This document shows, in pieces, positions 51,742 to 60,243 of a stretch of 64,000 nt of DNA. This stretch comes from Streptomyces showdoensis. Its GTDB lineage: Bacteria > Actinomycetota > Actinomycetes > Streptomycetales > Streptomycetaceae. The notes below the pieces were generated by a model, which was not told the origin of the DNA, made no database searches, and saw only the letters and a list, made by a program, of their open reading frames with translations. Where the stretch lies: positions 1 through 64,000 of the forward strand of contig NZ_BAAAXG010000028.1 in NCBI RefSeq assembly GCF_039535475.1. Direction: 5' to 3'. Each line of letters opens with the position of its first letter. The stretch's first letter is position 1. The translations under genes were made by a program, and so were the position numbers.

Positions 51742-53394
51742 ATGACTGCCGGCACCCACACCGTGACCAACCAGGCTCCGCCCCTGGTCGGGTATGACGT
51801 CTTCTCGGCCGACCGGGCCCTGGCGGAGGCCGTGGAACGGCATCTGCCGCCGGAGCTGTACCCGGAGGTGCGCGAGGAGCTCGCGGCCTTCGGGGTGTCC
51901 GCGGGCTCGGCCCAGGCACTGGAGTGGGGGACCCTCGCGAACACGTGTCCGCCCGAGCTGCGGACGCACGACCGCTACGGCAACCGGATCGACGAGGTGG
52001 AGTTCCATCCCGCCTGGCACCGGCTGCTCGGGCGCGGGGTGGCGGCGGGTCTGACGGACGCCTGGGACCGTCCGGGCGGCCATGTCCGGCGGGCGGCGGG
52101 CTTCCTGCTGGCCTCGCAGGTGGAGGCGGGGCACGGCTGTCCGCTGTCGATGACGCACGCGGCGGTGCCCGCGCTGCGGGCGGAACCGGAGCTGGCGGCG
52201 GCGTGGGAGCCGCTGATCGCCTCGCGGGTGTACGAGCCGGGGCTGCGGCCTCCCCTGGAGAAGACCGGGGTGCTGCTCGGGATGGGCATGACGGAGAAGC
52301 AGGGCGGCAGCGACGTACGGGCGAACACGACCCGGGCGGAGCCGCTGGCCGGGGACGGGGAGTACGTCCTGACGGGGCACAAGTGGTTCTGTTCGGCGCC
52401 GATGTCGGACGGCTTCCTGGTGCTGGCGCAGGCAGGCCCCTACGAGGGGGGTGACGGCCTGACCTGCTTCCTGGTGCCGCGGGTGCTGCCGGACGGCACG
52501 CGCAACGCGTTCGCGATCCAGCGGCTCAAGGACAAGCTGGGCAACCGGTCGAACGCCTCCGCCGAGGTGGAGTTCGACGGCTCGACCTGGGCGCGCCGGG
52601 TCGGCGAGGAGGGGCGCGGGGTCCGCACGATCATCGGGATGGTGGCGGCGACCCGGCTGGACTGCGTGCTGGGTTCGGCGGCGCTGATGCGGCAGGCGGT
52701 GGCGCAGGCGGTGCACCACGCCTCGTACCGCAGGGCGTTCGGCGGGCTGCTCGTCGAGAAGCCGCTGATGCGCAACGTGCTCGCCGATCTGGCGCTGGAG
52801 TCGGAGGCGGCGACGGTGCTGGGGCTGCGGCTCGCGGCGGCGTACGACGCCGGGGGCGAGGCGGACCGGGCGCTGCTGCGGATCGCGGTGCCGGTGGCGA
52901 AGTACTGGGTGACGAAGCGGTGCACGCCGGTGGTGGCGGAGGCGCTGGAGTGCCTGGGCGGGAACGGCTACGTGGAGGAGTCGGGGCTGCCGCGGCTGCT
53001 GCGGGAGTCGCCGCTGAACTCGGTCTGGGAGGGCGCGGGGAACGTGCAGGCGCTGGACGTGCTGCGGGTGCTGCGGCGGGAGCCGGCGGCGCTGAACGCG
53101 TTCCTGGGCGAGCTGGGCCTGGCGCGGGGCGCGGACCACCGGCTGGACCGGGCGATCCGGGACATGCTGGCCGAGCTGGCGGACCTGGAGGGCATCGAGG
53201 CGCGGGCGCGGCGGCTGGTGGAGCGGATGGCGCGGGTGCTCCAGGGGGCGCTGCTGGTGCGGTGGGCGCCGCCCGAGGTGGCGGACGCGTTCTGCGCCTC
53301 GCGGCTGGGCGGGGACTGGGGGGCGTCGTTCGGGACGCTGCCGCACACCCTGGATCTGGCGGCGGTGGTGGAGCGGGCCCGGCCGGTGGCGTGA
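51742..53394 (+). CDS. AidB-like acyl-CoA dehydrogenase family protein
   Basis: 550 residues, longer than typical acyl-CoA dehydrogenases and with the extra N- and C-terminal helices of the AidB/DNA alkylation-response group. The flavin loop MGMTEKQGGSDVRANTTRAE, WFCSAP and FGGLLVEKPLMRNVLADL are family-typical. The glutamate of SVWEGAGNVQALDVLR is in the AidB arrangement. It may be an isovaleryl-CoA-type enzyme or an AidB-like DNA-binding flavoprotein; an Ada-AlkA alkylation repair gene lies 11 kb away. The ATG at 51742 has no SD and only 17 bp separates it from the divergent BrkB start, so its mRNA is likely leaderless. Confidence 0.87.
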   Translation: MTAGTHTVTNQAPPLVGYDVFSADRALAEAVERHLPPELYPEVREELAAFGVSAGSAQALEWGTLANTCPPELRTHDRYGNRIDEVEFHPAWHRLLGRGVAAGLTDAWDRPGGHVRRAAGFLLASQVEAGHGCPLSMTHAAVPALRAEPELAAAWEPLIASRVYEPGLRPPLEKTGVLLGMGMTEKQGGSDVRANTTRAEPLAGDGEYVLTGHKWFCSAPMSDGFLVLAQAGPYEGGDGLTCFLVPRVLPDGTRNAFAIQRLKDKLGNRSNASAEVEFDGSTWARRVGEEGRGVRTIIGMVAATRLDCVLGSAALMRQAVAQAVHHASYRRAFGGLLVEKPLMRNVLADLALESEAATVLGLRLAAAYDAGGEADRALLRIAVPVAKYWVTKRCTPVVAEALECLGGNGYVEESGLPRLLRESPLNSVWEGAGNVQALDVLRVLRREPAALNAFLGELGLARGADHRLDRAIRDMLAELADLEGIEARARRLVERMARVLQGALLVRWAPPEVADAFCASRLGGDWGASFGTLPHTLDLAAVVERARPVA

Positions 53395-53738
53395 ACTCGC
53401 GTGCGGGCGGCCCGTCCTGGGGGTGATGTCCGCGCGTGCCCAGGGGTGGACCCGTGGGGACGGCCGCCGTGCGGCGGGCGTTCCGGGGAGGTCGGCACGC
53501 GCGGAAAAGCCGAGGGTGGTGCTGCGCCGACACGGCACCACCCTCCGCTTCGGCTCCAGCCTCTTGGACGGGGGCGGGGGGTCGCCAGAGTTGCAAGGGG
53601 TTGCAGGATTACCCGAAGCACCCTTCGCGTCGCTCTGCGGAGCGGCACGATGGGCGGCAGGAGTCCGGACCGGGCGCGACCTGAGCGCAGAACCGATACA
53701 GCACCGACACAGCACCGCGGGGGAGCTGGGAGGGACCG
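53395..53738. other. Intergenic region with no recognised feature
   Basis: About 340 bases between the AidB-like gene and the GAF regulator. It carries GC-rich sequence with short inverted repeats and an A/T-richer stretch (GAGTTGCAAGGGGTTGCAGG, 53589-53608) about 140 bp before the regulator start, which could hold its promoter. No gene or terminator is identified. Confidence 0.5.
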
Positions 53739-55046
53739 ATGAACAACACGAAGCTGGACCTGAACCGGCTCGCCGCGATGGACGCCGGCAAGGCGAGCCG
53801 TCTGCTGCACCGGGTGCGTGAGGAGACCCTGGCGGGCCGGACGCCGCCGGTGGCGCCCCGGCCGGTCATCGACGCCTCGTGGCAGCGGATGTTCCGGATC
53901 GGTCTGGACCCGGACCAGGGCACGAGCAGTGTGCTGCTGGAGCGCGAGGAGCTGGAGCAGCGGCGCCGGGGGACGGTGCTGGCCGAGGTGATGCGGACGC
54001 TGAGCGCGGGTCTCGCGGGGATCGCCGACGCCTCCTTGCAGATCATGGTCGTGACGGACGAGCAGGGCCGGATCCTGTGGCGCGAGGGCAACCCGGGCGT
54101 GATGCGGCAGGCCAACGGGATCTGCCTGGAGGAGGGCGCGGCCTGGAGCGAGCAGTCGACCGGGACGAACGCGGTGGGCACGGCGCTCGCGATGGACCGG
54201 GCGGTGCAGGTCCACTCGGCCGAGCACTACGTCCAGACCCTGCACAACTGGACCTGCGCCGCGGCCCCCGTCCACGACCCGCGCGACCAGCGGCTGATCG
54301 GCATCGTGGACGTGAGCGGCCCGGCGTCCAGCTTCCATCCGGCGACGCTGGCGCTGGTCGGTTCGGTGGCGCAGCTGGCCGAGGCGGAGATGCGCCAGCG
54401 GCACCTGCGGTCGATCGAGCGGCTGCGGTCGGTGGCGGCGCCGATCCTGTGCCGGGTGGGCGGCCGGGCCGTCGCGGTCGACACGCACGGCTGGACGGCG
54501 GCGGTGACCGGAATGGCGCCGGTGGACCGGCTGGCGCTGCCCAAGTCGTTCCGGGCGGGTCGGGTGTGGCTGCCGTCGCTGGGGATGTGCGCGGTGGAGC
54601 CGCTGCCGGGCGGCTGGCTGCTGCGGGCCGAGGAGGAGGCGCGGCCGGCCGACACCGCCTCGGGGGCGGCGAGCCGGGTGGTGCTGGACCTGAGCCGGCC
54701 GCGCCGCTGGACGGTGGCGGTGTCGGGCGCGGCGGGCAGCTGGTCGCAGGAGCTGAGCCCGCGCCACGCGGAGCTGCTGTACGTGCTGGCGCTGCATCCG
54801 GAGGGGCGGACGGCGGCGGAGCTGGCGGAGGACGTGTTCGGCGACCGGACGCGGACGGTGACGGTACGGGCGGAGATGTCACGGGTGCGGCGGAACCTGG
54901 CGGGGGTCCTCGCCCACCGTCCGTATCGCTTCAGCGAGGAGGTCGCGGTGGAGCTGCGCCGCCCCGCCCACCCGGCGGACCTGCTGCCCCCGTCCACGGC
55001 CCCGGCGGTCCTGGCGTCCCGCACGGCGACGGGGCCGAGGCCGTAG
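53739..55046 (+). CDS. GAF-domain transcriptional regulator
   Basis: 435 residues. Residues 40-210 are a GAF sensor of the AcoR/sigma54-activator type (STGTNAVGTALAMDRAVQVH, then HNWTCAAAPVHDPRDQRLIG, GIVDVSGP). No AAA+ domain follows. The C-terminal ~110 residues (LSPRHAELLYVLALHPEGRT, AELAEDVFGDRTRTVTVRA, then MSRVRRNLAGVL) form a winged helix like those of actinobacterial GAF regulators. GGGAGG lies 6 nt before the ATG at 53739. Ligand and targets unknown; aldehyde or alcohol dehydrogenase genes are frequent targets of relatives. Confidence 0.85.
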   Translation: MNNTKLDLNRLAAMDAGKASRLLHRVREETLAGRTPPVAPRPVIDASWQRMFRIGLDPDQGTSSVLLEREELEQRRRGTVLAEVMRTLSAGLAGIADASLQIMVVTDEQGRILWREGNPGVMRQANGICLEEGAAWSEQSTGTNAVGTALAMDRAVQVHSAEHYVQTLHNWTCAAAPVHDPRDQRLIGIVDVSGPASSFHPATLALVGSVAQLAEAEMRQRHLRSIERLRSVAAPILCRVGGRAVAVDTHGWTAAVTGMAPVDRLALPKSFRAGRVWLPSLGMCAVEPLPGGWLLRAEEEARPADTASGAASRVVLDLSRPRRWTVAVSGAAGSWSQELSPRHAELLYVLALHPEGRTAAELAEDVFGDRTRTVTVRAEMSRVRRNLAGVLAHRPYRFSEEVAVELRRPAHPADLLPPSTAPAVLASRTATGPRP

Positions 55047-55119
55047 GGGCGGGGCTCCCACCGGGACCGCCCGCGTCCGCCGTCTGGGCCGCCGCCCTGT
55101 CCGCCGCGCGTCCGCCGCC

Positions 55120-55145
55120 TGTCCGCATGACGGACAATGTGTCCG
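55120..55145 (+). promoter_or_regulatory. Inverted repeats upstream of the GNAT gene
   Basis: TGTCCG (55120), CGGACA (55131-55136) and TGTCCG (55140-55145) alternate, giving a CGGACA-ATG-TGTCCG palindrome about 65 bp before the GNAT start. It is a plausible operator or promoter element for that gene; the cognate regulator is unknown. Confidence 0.4.
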
Positions 55146-55208
55146 AGGACACCCGCCCCGCCTCCGCCACCCGTAGGAATCCGCCGCTCCACATGATGCG
55201 ATAAGCCC

Positions 55209-55778
55209 ATGAGCATCACTCTCACCACCTGGTCCCTGGAACAGACCTCGCCGTCCGATCTCCATCCGGTCGCCCCGCCCGAGGGCGTCGACCTGCGGAT
55301 CGAGCGGGCCGGGGTGCCCTCGGCGGAGTTCAGCCGCTTCCTCTATACGGCGGTGGGCGGCGACATCCGCTGGACCGACCGGCTGTCGCTGACCTATCCG
55401 CAGTGGCAGGAGATCGTGGAGAAGCCGGGCGCCGAGATCTGGGTGGCGTACGAGAACGGGACGCCGGCCGGTTACGTCGAGCTGGACCCGCAGGACGACG
55501 GGGTCGTGGAGATCGTCTACTTCGGCCTGATCCCCGCCTTCCGGGGCCGGCGGATCGGCGGCCGGCTGCTGTCGTACGGGGTGGAGCGCGCCTGGGACCT
55601 GGCCGAGCGCTGGCCGGACCGCGAGCCGACCAAGCGGGTCTGGCTGCACACCTGCTCCCTGGACGGCCCGCACGCGATGGCCAACTACGAGCGCCGCGGC
55701 TTCCGCCTCTTCGACACGAAGACGGAGGAGATCGAGGAGCCGGCGAATCCGGGGCCGTGGCCGGGCGCGTACGCCTGA
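55209..55778 (+). CDS. GNAT family N-acetyltransferase
   Basis: 189 residues. The GNAT core shows WVAYENGTPAGYVELDPQDD, the acetyl-CoA loop FRGRRIGGRLLSYGVERA, and HTCSLDGPHAMANYERRGF, the beta-5 region. Substrate unknown; such proteins often acetylate small amines or protein termini. Start ATG at 55209. It ends before a clear terminator and the cysteine leader region. Confidence 0.85.
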   Translation: MSITLTTWSLEQTSPSDLHPVAPPEGVDLRIERAGVPSAEFSRFLYTAVGGDIRWTDRLSLTYPQWQEIVEKPGAEIWVAYENGTPAGYVELDPQDDGVVEIVYFGLIPAFRGRRIGGRLLSYGVERAWDLAERWPDREPTKRVWLHTCSLDGPHAMANYERRGFRLFDTKTEEIEEPANPGPWPGAYA

Positions 55779-55809
55779 GCCGTCGACCGCACCGCCCGCA
55801 CACCCGTCG

Positions 55810-55833
55810 AAGGGGCCCTGAACTGGGCCCCTT
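55810..55833 (+). terminator. Terminator hairpin after the GNAT gene
   Basis: AAGGGGCCC (55810-55818) pairs with GGGCCCCTT (55825-55833) across a TGAACT loop, 32 bp after the stop. It isolates the GNAT gene from the sulfur operon downstream. Confidence 0.7.
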
Positions 55834-55933
55834 TCGCGTGACCCAGACCACACCGTCTCGCCCAGCGAGACACCTATGTCCACATTCTGGATAATGCTGG
55901 ACTGGGTCCAAAGTCCCGTGACACGCTTCCGTC

Positions 55934-56017
55934 ATGTCTGGAACTGGAATTGCCTTGGTGAGTCGGCGGCACGTCGACCTCGGCCGCATGTCCAGCGCCA
56001 TCTGTTCGGCGCGCTGA
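55934..56017 (+). CDS. Cysteine-responsive leader peptide of the sulfate assimilation operon
   Basis: A 27-residue frame beginning MSGTGIALVSRRHVDLGRMS and ending with a Cys codon in AIC and SAR. The VSRRHVDLGRMSSAIC pattern is the conserved leader found upstream of actinobacterial sulfur genes. In this family translation past the Cys codon is thought to report cysteine supply and tune expression of the genes downstream. It lies 127 bp before sulfite reductase and needs no good SD, since these leaders are often leaderless. The stop at 56015-56017 is followed by GC-rich sequence that may fold. Confidence 0.85.
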   Translation: MSGTGIALVSRRHVDLGRMSSAICSAR

Positions 56018-56143
56018 TCGAACCAGCACCGCCGCGCATCTTCCTGCAGTCCCTTTCTCTGCGCACTGTCGCGCCGCCCTCCATCCTGAGCGCGAGTGTG
56101 CAGGTCAGAGCCGCCCTCTCGCAGTCCCGAAGGACATATCGCC

Positions 56144-57841
56144 ATGGCCGCCAACCCGGAAAACCCCGCTCCCGCCACCGCCCGCCGCAAGGCCGGGCGC
56201 CACCGTGGCGAGGGTCAGTGGGCCGCGGGGCACTTCACCCCGCTGAACGGCAATGAGCAGTTCAAGAAGGACGACGACGGTCTCAATGTGCGGACACGTA
56301 TTGAGACGATCTACTCCAAGCGCGGATTCGACTCGATCGACCCCAACGACCTGCGCGGCCGGATGCGCTGGTGGGGCCTGTACACCCAGCGCCGCGAGGG
56401 CCTGGACGGCACCAAGACCGGAGTCCTGGAGCCGGAGGAGCTGGACGCCGAGTACTTCATGCTCCGCGTCCGCATCGACGGCGGCCGGCTGACCACCGAG
56501 CAGCTGCGGGTCATCGGCGAGATCTCGCAGGAGTTCGCCCGCGGCACCGCCGACCTCACCGACCGGCAGAACGTCCAGTACCACTGGATCCGGATCGAGG
56601 ACGTCCCCGAGATCTGGAACCGCCTGGAGGCGGTCGGCCTGTCCACCACCGAGGCCTGCGGCGACACCCCGCGCGTCATCCTCGGCTCCCCCGTCGCCGG
56701 CATCGCCGAGAACGAGATCATCGACGGCACCCCCGCCATCGAGGAGATCTACCGCCGCATCGTCGGCAACCCGGACTTCTCCAACCTGCCCCGCAAGTTC
56801 AAGTCCGCCGTCTCCGGCTCGCCGCTGCTCGACGTGGCGCACGAGATCAACGACATCGCCTTCGTCGGCGTCGAGCACCCGGAGCACGGCCCCGGCTTCG
56901 ACGTCTGGGTGGGCGGCGGCCTCTCCACCAACCCCAAGCTGGGCGTCCGCCTCGGCACCTGGGTCTCCCTGGACGAGGTGCCCGACGTCTACGAGGGCGT
57001 CATCTCGATCTTCCGCGACTACGGCTACCGCCGGCTGCGCACCCGCGCCCGCCTGAAGTTCCTGGTCGCCGACTGGGGCCCGGAGAAGTTCCGCCAGGTC
57101 CTGGAGGACGAGTACCTGAAGCGCAAGCTGACCGACGGGCCCGCCCCCGCGCAGCCGGCCGGGCGCTGGCGCGACCACGTGGGCGTCCACAAGCAGCTCG
57201 ACGGGCGCTTCTACGTGGGCTTCGCCCCGCGCGTCGGCCGGGTCGACGGCGCCACCCTGACCAAGATCGCCGAGATCGCCGAGGCGCACGGTTCGGGCCG
57301 GGTCCGTACCACCGCCGAGCAGAAGATGATCGTCCTGGACATCGAGGAGGCGCAGGTCGACTCGATCGTCTCCGCCCTGGAGTCCCTGGACCTGCGGGTC
57401 ACCCCCTCGCCGTTCCGGCGCGGCACGATGGCCTGCACCGGCATCGAGTTCTGCAAGCTGGCCATCGTCGAGACCAAGGCCCGCGGCGCCTCGCTCATCG
57501 ACGAACTGGAGCGCCGCATCCCGGAGTTCGACGAGCCGATCACCATCAACATCAACGGCTGCCCGAACGCCTGCGCCCGCATCCAGGTCGCGGACATCGG
57601 CCTCAAGGGCCAGCTGGTCCTGGACGACGACGGCAACCGGGTCGAGGGCTACCAGGTCCACCTCGGCGGCGCGCTCGGCCTGGAGGCCGGTTTCGGCCGC
57701 AAGGTCCGCGGCCTCAAGGTGACCTCGGCCGAGCTGCCCGACTACGTCGAGCGGGTCCTCACGCGCTTCCAGGCGGAGCGCGAGGACGGCGAGCGCTTCG
57801 CCACCTGGGCGGCGCGCGCCTCGGAAGAGGCGCTGTCATGA
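56144..57841 (+). CDS. Ferredoxin-dependent assimilatory sulfite reductase (sirohaem, [4Fe-4S])
   Basis: 565 residues. It reduces sulfite to sulfide with six electrons. The C-terminal half ligates the coupled [4Fe-4S]-sirohaem centre through TMACTGIEFCK and INGCPNACAR. The N-terminal half has the Arg-rich sirohaem-binding DLTDRQNVQYHWIR. The start ATG at 56144 has AAGGAC upstream. It opens the rightward sulfate-assimilation operon under the leader peptide, and its stop overlaps the small Zn-ribbon gene (ATGA). Confidence 0.93.
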   Translation: MAANPENPAPATARRKAGRHRGEGQWAAGHFTPLNGNEQFKKDDDGLNVRTRIETIYSKRGFDSIDPNDLRGRMRWWGLYTQRREGLDGTKTGVLEPEELDAEYFMLRVRIDGGRLTTEQLRVIGEISQEFARGTADLTDRQNVQYHWIRIEDVPEIWNRLEAVGLSTTEACGDTPRVILGSPVAGIAENEIIDGTPAIEEIYRRIVGNPDFSNLPRKFKSAVSGSPLLDVAHEINDIAFVGVEHPEHGPGFDVWVGGGLSTNPKLGVRLGTWVSLDEVPDVYEGVISIFRDYGYRRLRTRARLKFLVADWGPEKFRQVLEDEYLKRKLTDGPAPAQPAGRWRDHVGVHKQLDGRFYVGFAPRVGRVDGATLTKIAEIAEAHGSGRVRTTAEQKMIVLDIEEAQVDSIVSALESLDLRVTPSPFRRGTMACTGIEFCKLAIVETKARGASLIDELERRIPEFDEPITININGCPNACARIQVADIGLKGQLVLDDDGNRVEGYQVHLGGALGLEAGFGRKVRGLKVTSAELPDYVERVLTRFQAEREDGERFATWAARASEEALS

Positions 57842-58017
57842 GCGAGCGGGCGGCCCCCTTCCACTGCCCCTACTGCGGGGACGAGGACCTGCGTCCGCAC
57901 GAGCAGGGCCACGGCGCGTGGGAATGCAGGGCCTGCAGTCGAGCCTTCCAGCTGAAGTTCCTGGGGCTCCTCGCCCCGGAGACTTCGGGCAACACCCCTG
58001 GGAGGGAACGGATATGA
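57838..58017 (+). CDS. 59-aa Zn-ribbon protein of the sulfur operon
   Basis: A small protein with a four-Cys zinc knuckle (HCPYCGDEDL, then ECRACSRAF). It overlaps the sulfite reductase stop and the cysH start by 4 bp each, so all three are co-translated. The same small gene lies at this point in other Streptomyces sulfur operons and may be an accessory of sulfite reductase or PAPS/APS reductase. No catalytic motif. Confidence 0.85.
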   Translation: MSERAAPFHCPYCGDEDLRPHEQGHGAWECRACSRAFQLKFLGLLAPETSGNTPGRERI

Positions 58018-58730
58018 CGGTCACCCGGATCGCGCAGGACGCCACCGCGGCCGACCTGGAGGCACTCGCCGAACAGGCCGGCCGTGAGCTGGAGGACGCC
58101 TCCGCGCTGGAGATCCTCCAGTGGGCCGCCGGCACCTTCGGCGAGCGCTTCTGCGTCACCTCCTCCATGGAGGACGCGGTCGTCGCCCACCTCGCCTCGC
58201 GCGCCCTGCCCGGCGTGGACGTCGTCTTCCTCGACACCGGCTACCACTTCCCCGAGACCATCGGCACCCGGGACGCCGTCGACGCCGTCATGGACGTCAA
58301 CGTCATCACCCTGACCCCGCGCCAGTCGGTCGAGGAGCAGGACGCGGAGTACGGCGCCAAGCTGTACGAGCGCGACCCCGACCTGTGCTGCGCGCTGCGC
58401 AAGGTCAAGCCGCTGGAGGAGGGCCTGGCCGGCTACGCCGCCTGGGCCACCGGCCTGCGCCGCGACGAGTCCCCGACCCGGGCGAACACCCCGGTCGTCG
58501 GCTGGGACGCGAAGCGGGGGAAGGTCAAGATCTCCCCCATCGCCCGCTGGACCCAGGACGACGTGGACGCGTACGTCCTGGAGCACGGGGTGCTCACCAA
58601 CCCGCTCCTCATGGACGGCTACCCCTCCGTCGGCTGCGCCCCCTGCACCTTCCGGGTCGAGGCGGGCGAGGACGCACGGGCAGGCCGCTGGGCCGGCCGG
58701 GCCAAGACCGAGTGCGGACTGCACACCTGA
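58014..58730 (+). CDS. cysH: Assimilatory APS reductase (phosphoadenylyl-sulfate/adenylyl-sulfate reductase family)
   Basis: 238 residues. The P-loop-like SSMEDAVV and DTGYHFPET bind the nucleotide. Paired Cys in LCCALRKVKP and in VGCAPC, with the ECGLH catalytic Cys tail, show the [4Fe-4S]-containing type that uses APS. It makes sulfite for the reductase upstream. Start ATG at 58014 overlapping the Zn-ribbon stop. Confidence 0.93.
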   Translation: MTVTRIAQDATAADLEALAEQAGRELEDASALEILQWAAGTFGERFCVTSSMEDAVVAHLASRALPGVDVVFLDTGYHFPETIGTRDAVDAVMDVNVITLTPRQSVEEQDAEYGAKLYERDPDLCCALRKVKPLEEGLAGYAAWATGLRRDESPTRANTPVVGWDAKRGKVKISPIARWTQDDVDAYVLEHGVLTNPLLMDGYPSVGCAPCTFRVEAGEDARAGRWAGRAKTECGLHT

Positions 58731-59311
58731 TGACCACCACCGAGACCCCCCACACCGAGACCTCCCAGGAGAACCACGTGACCGGTGCCACCGTCTGGCT
58801 CACCGGCCTGCCGAGCGCCGGCAAGACGACCATCGCGTACGAGCTGGCCGGCCGGCTGCGCGCCGAGGGCCGGCTCGTCGAGGTCCTCGACGGCGACGAG
58901 ATCCGCGAGTTCCTCTCCGCGGGCCTCGGCTTCAGCCGCGAGGACCGGCACACCAACGTGCAGCGCATCGGCTTCGTCGCGGAGCTGCTCGCCTCGAACG
59001 GCGTCACGGTCCTGGTCCCGGTCATCGCGCCGTACGAGGACAGCCGCGAGGCGGTCCGCAAGCGCCACGCGGCCCAGGACACCCCGTACGTCGAGGTGCA
59101 CGTCGCCACCCCGGTCGAGGTGTGCTCCGTGCGGGACGTGAAGGGGCTGTACGCCAAGCAGGCCGCGGGCGAGATCAGCGGGCTCACCGGCGTCGACGAC
59201 CCGTACGACGAGCCGCGGAACCCGGATCTGCGGATCGAGTCCCACACCCAGACCGTGCAGGAGTCCGCGGCGCAGCTGTTCGCGCTGCTCACCGAGAGGG
59301 GTCTGCTGTGA
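58730..59311 (+). CDS. cysC: Adenylyl-sulfate kinase
   Basis: 193 residues. Walker A GLPSAGKTTIAYELAGRL, then VLDGDEIREFLSAGLGFSRE, and HATPVEVCSVRD-like sulfonucleotide motifs are present. It phosphorylates APS to PAPS. The gene starts at the ATG in the cysH stop (58730). A second start at GTG 58778, with AGGAGA 6 nt upstream, would give a shorter protein that begins right at the conserved region; both are plausible. Its presence with an APS-type CysH suggests PAPS is needed mainly for other sulfotransfer. Confidence 0.9.
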   Translation: MTTTETPHTETSQENHVTGATVWLTGLPSAGKTTIAYELAGRLRAEGRLVEVLDGDEIREFLSAGLGFSREDRHTNVQRIGFVAELLASNGVTVLVPVIAPYEDSREAVRKRHAAQDTPYVEVHVATPVEVCSVRDVKGLYAKQAAGEISGLTGVDDPYDEPRNPDLRIESHTQTVQESAAQLFALLTERGLL

Positions 59312-60243
59312 CCACTGTCGCCCATGTCCACGAGGCGACCGACAGCCCGTTCGCGCTGTCGCACCTCGACTCCCTGGAGTCCGAGGCCGTCCACATCTTC
59401 CGTGAGGTGGCGGGCGAGTTCGAGCGGCCGGTGATCCTGTTCTCCGGCGGCAAGGACTCCATCGTCATGCTGCACCTGGCGCTGAAGGCCTTCGCCCCGG
59501 CGCCGGTCCCCTTCACGCTGCTGCACGTCGACACGGGGCACAACTTCCCCGAGGTCATCGAGTACCGCGACCGGGTGGTGGCCGAGCACGGGCTGCGGCT
59601 GCACGTGGCCTCCGTGCAGGACTACATCGACGCGGGCACGCTGCGCGAGCGCCCCGACGGCACCCGCAACCCGCTGCAGACCGTCCCGCTGACGGAGGCG
59701 ATCCAGCAGCACCGCTTCGACGCCGTGTTCGGCGGCGGTCGGCGCGACGAGGAGAAGGCCCGCGCCAAGGAGCGGGTGTTCAGCCTGCGCGACGAGTTCT
59801 CCCAGTGGGACCCGCGCCGGCAGCGGCCCGAGCTGTGGCAGCTGTACAACGGCCGGCACGCCCCCGGCGAGCACGTCCGGGTCTTCCCGCTCTCCAACTG
59901 GACCGAGCTGGACGTCTGGCAGTACATCCAGCGGGAGAAGATCGAGCTCCCGGAGATCTACTTCGCGCACGAGCGCGAGGTGTTCCAGCGCAACGGCATG
60001 TGGCTGACGGCGGGCGAGTGGGGCGGCCCGAAGGAGTCCGAGACCGTCGTGACCCGGCTGATCCGCTACCGCACCGTCGGCGACATGTCCTGCACCGGCG
60101 CGGTGGACTCCGACGCCACCACGCTGGACGCCGTCATCGCCGAGATCGCCGCCTCCCGGCTCACCGAGCGCGGTGCCACCCGGGCGGACGACAAGCTGTC
60201 CGAGGCCGCGATGGAAGACCGCAAGCGCGAAGGGTACTTCTAA
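59308..60243 (+). CDS. cysD: Sulfate adenylyltransferase small subunit
   Basis: 311 residues, GTG start overlapping the cysC stop. The PP-loop SGGKDSIVML is intact and LHVDTGHNFPE and WTELDVWQYI follow. With CysN it forms APS from ATP and sulfate. The arrangement cysH-cysC-cysD-cysN with 1-4 bp overlaps shows one translationally coupled unit. Confidence 0.95.
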   Translation: MTTVAHVHEATDSPFALSHLDSLESEAVHIFREVAGEFERPVILFSGGKDSIVMLHLALKAFAPAPVPFTLLHVDTGHNFPEVIEYRDRVVAEHGLRLHVASVQDYIDAGTLRERPDGTRNPLQTVPLTEAIQQHRFDAVFGGGRRDEEKARAKERVFSLRDEFSQWDPRRQRPELWQLYNGRHAPGEHVRVFPLSNWTELDVWQYIQREKIELPEIYFAHEREVFQRNGMWLTAGEWGGPKESETVVTRLIRYRTVGDMSCTGAVDSDATTLDAVIAEIAASRLTERGATRADDKLSEAAMEDRKREGYF

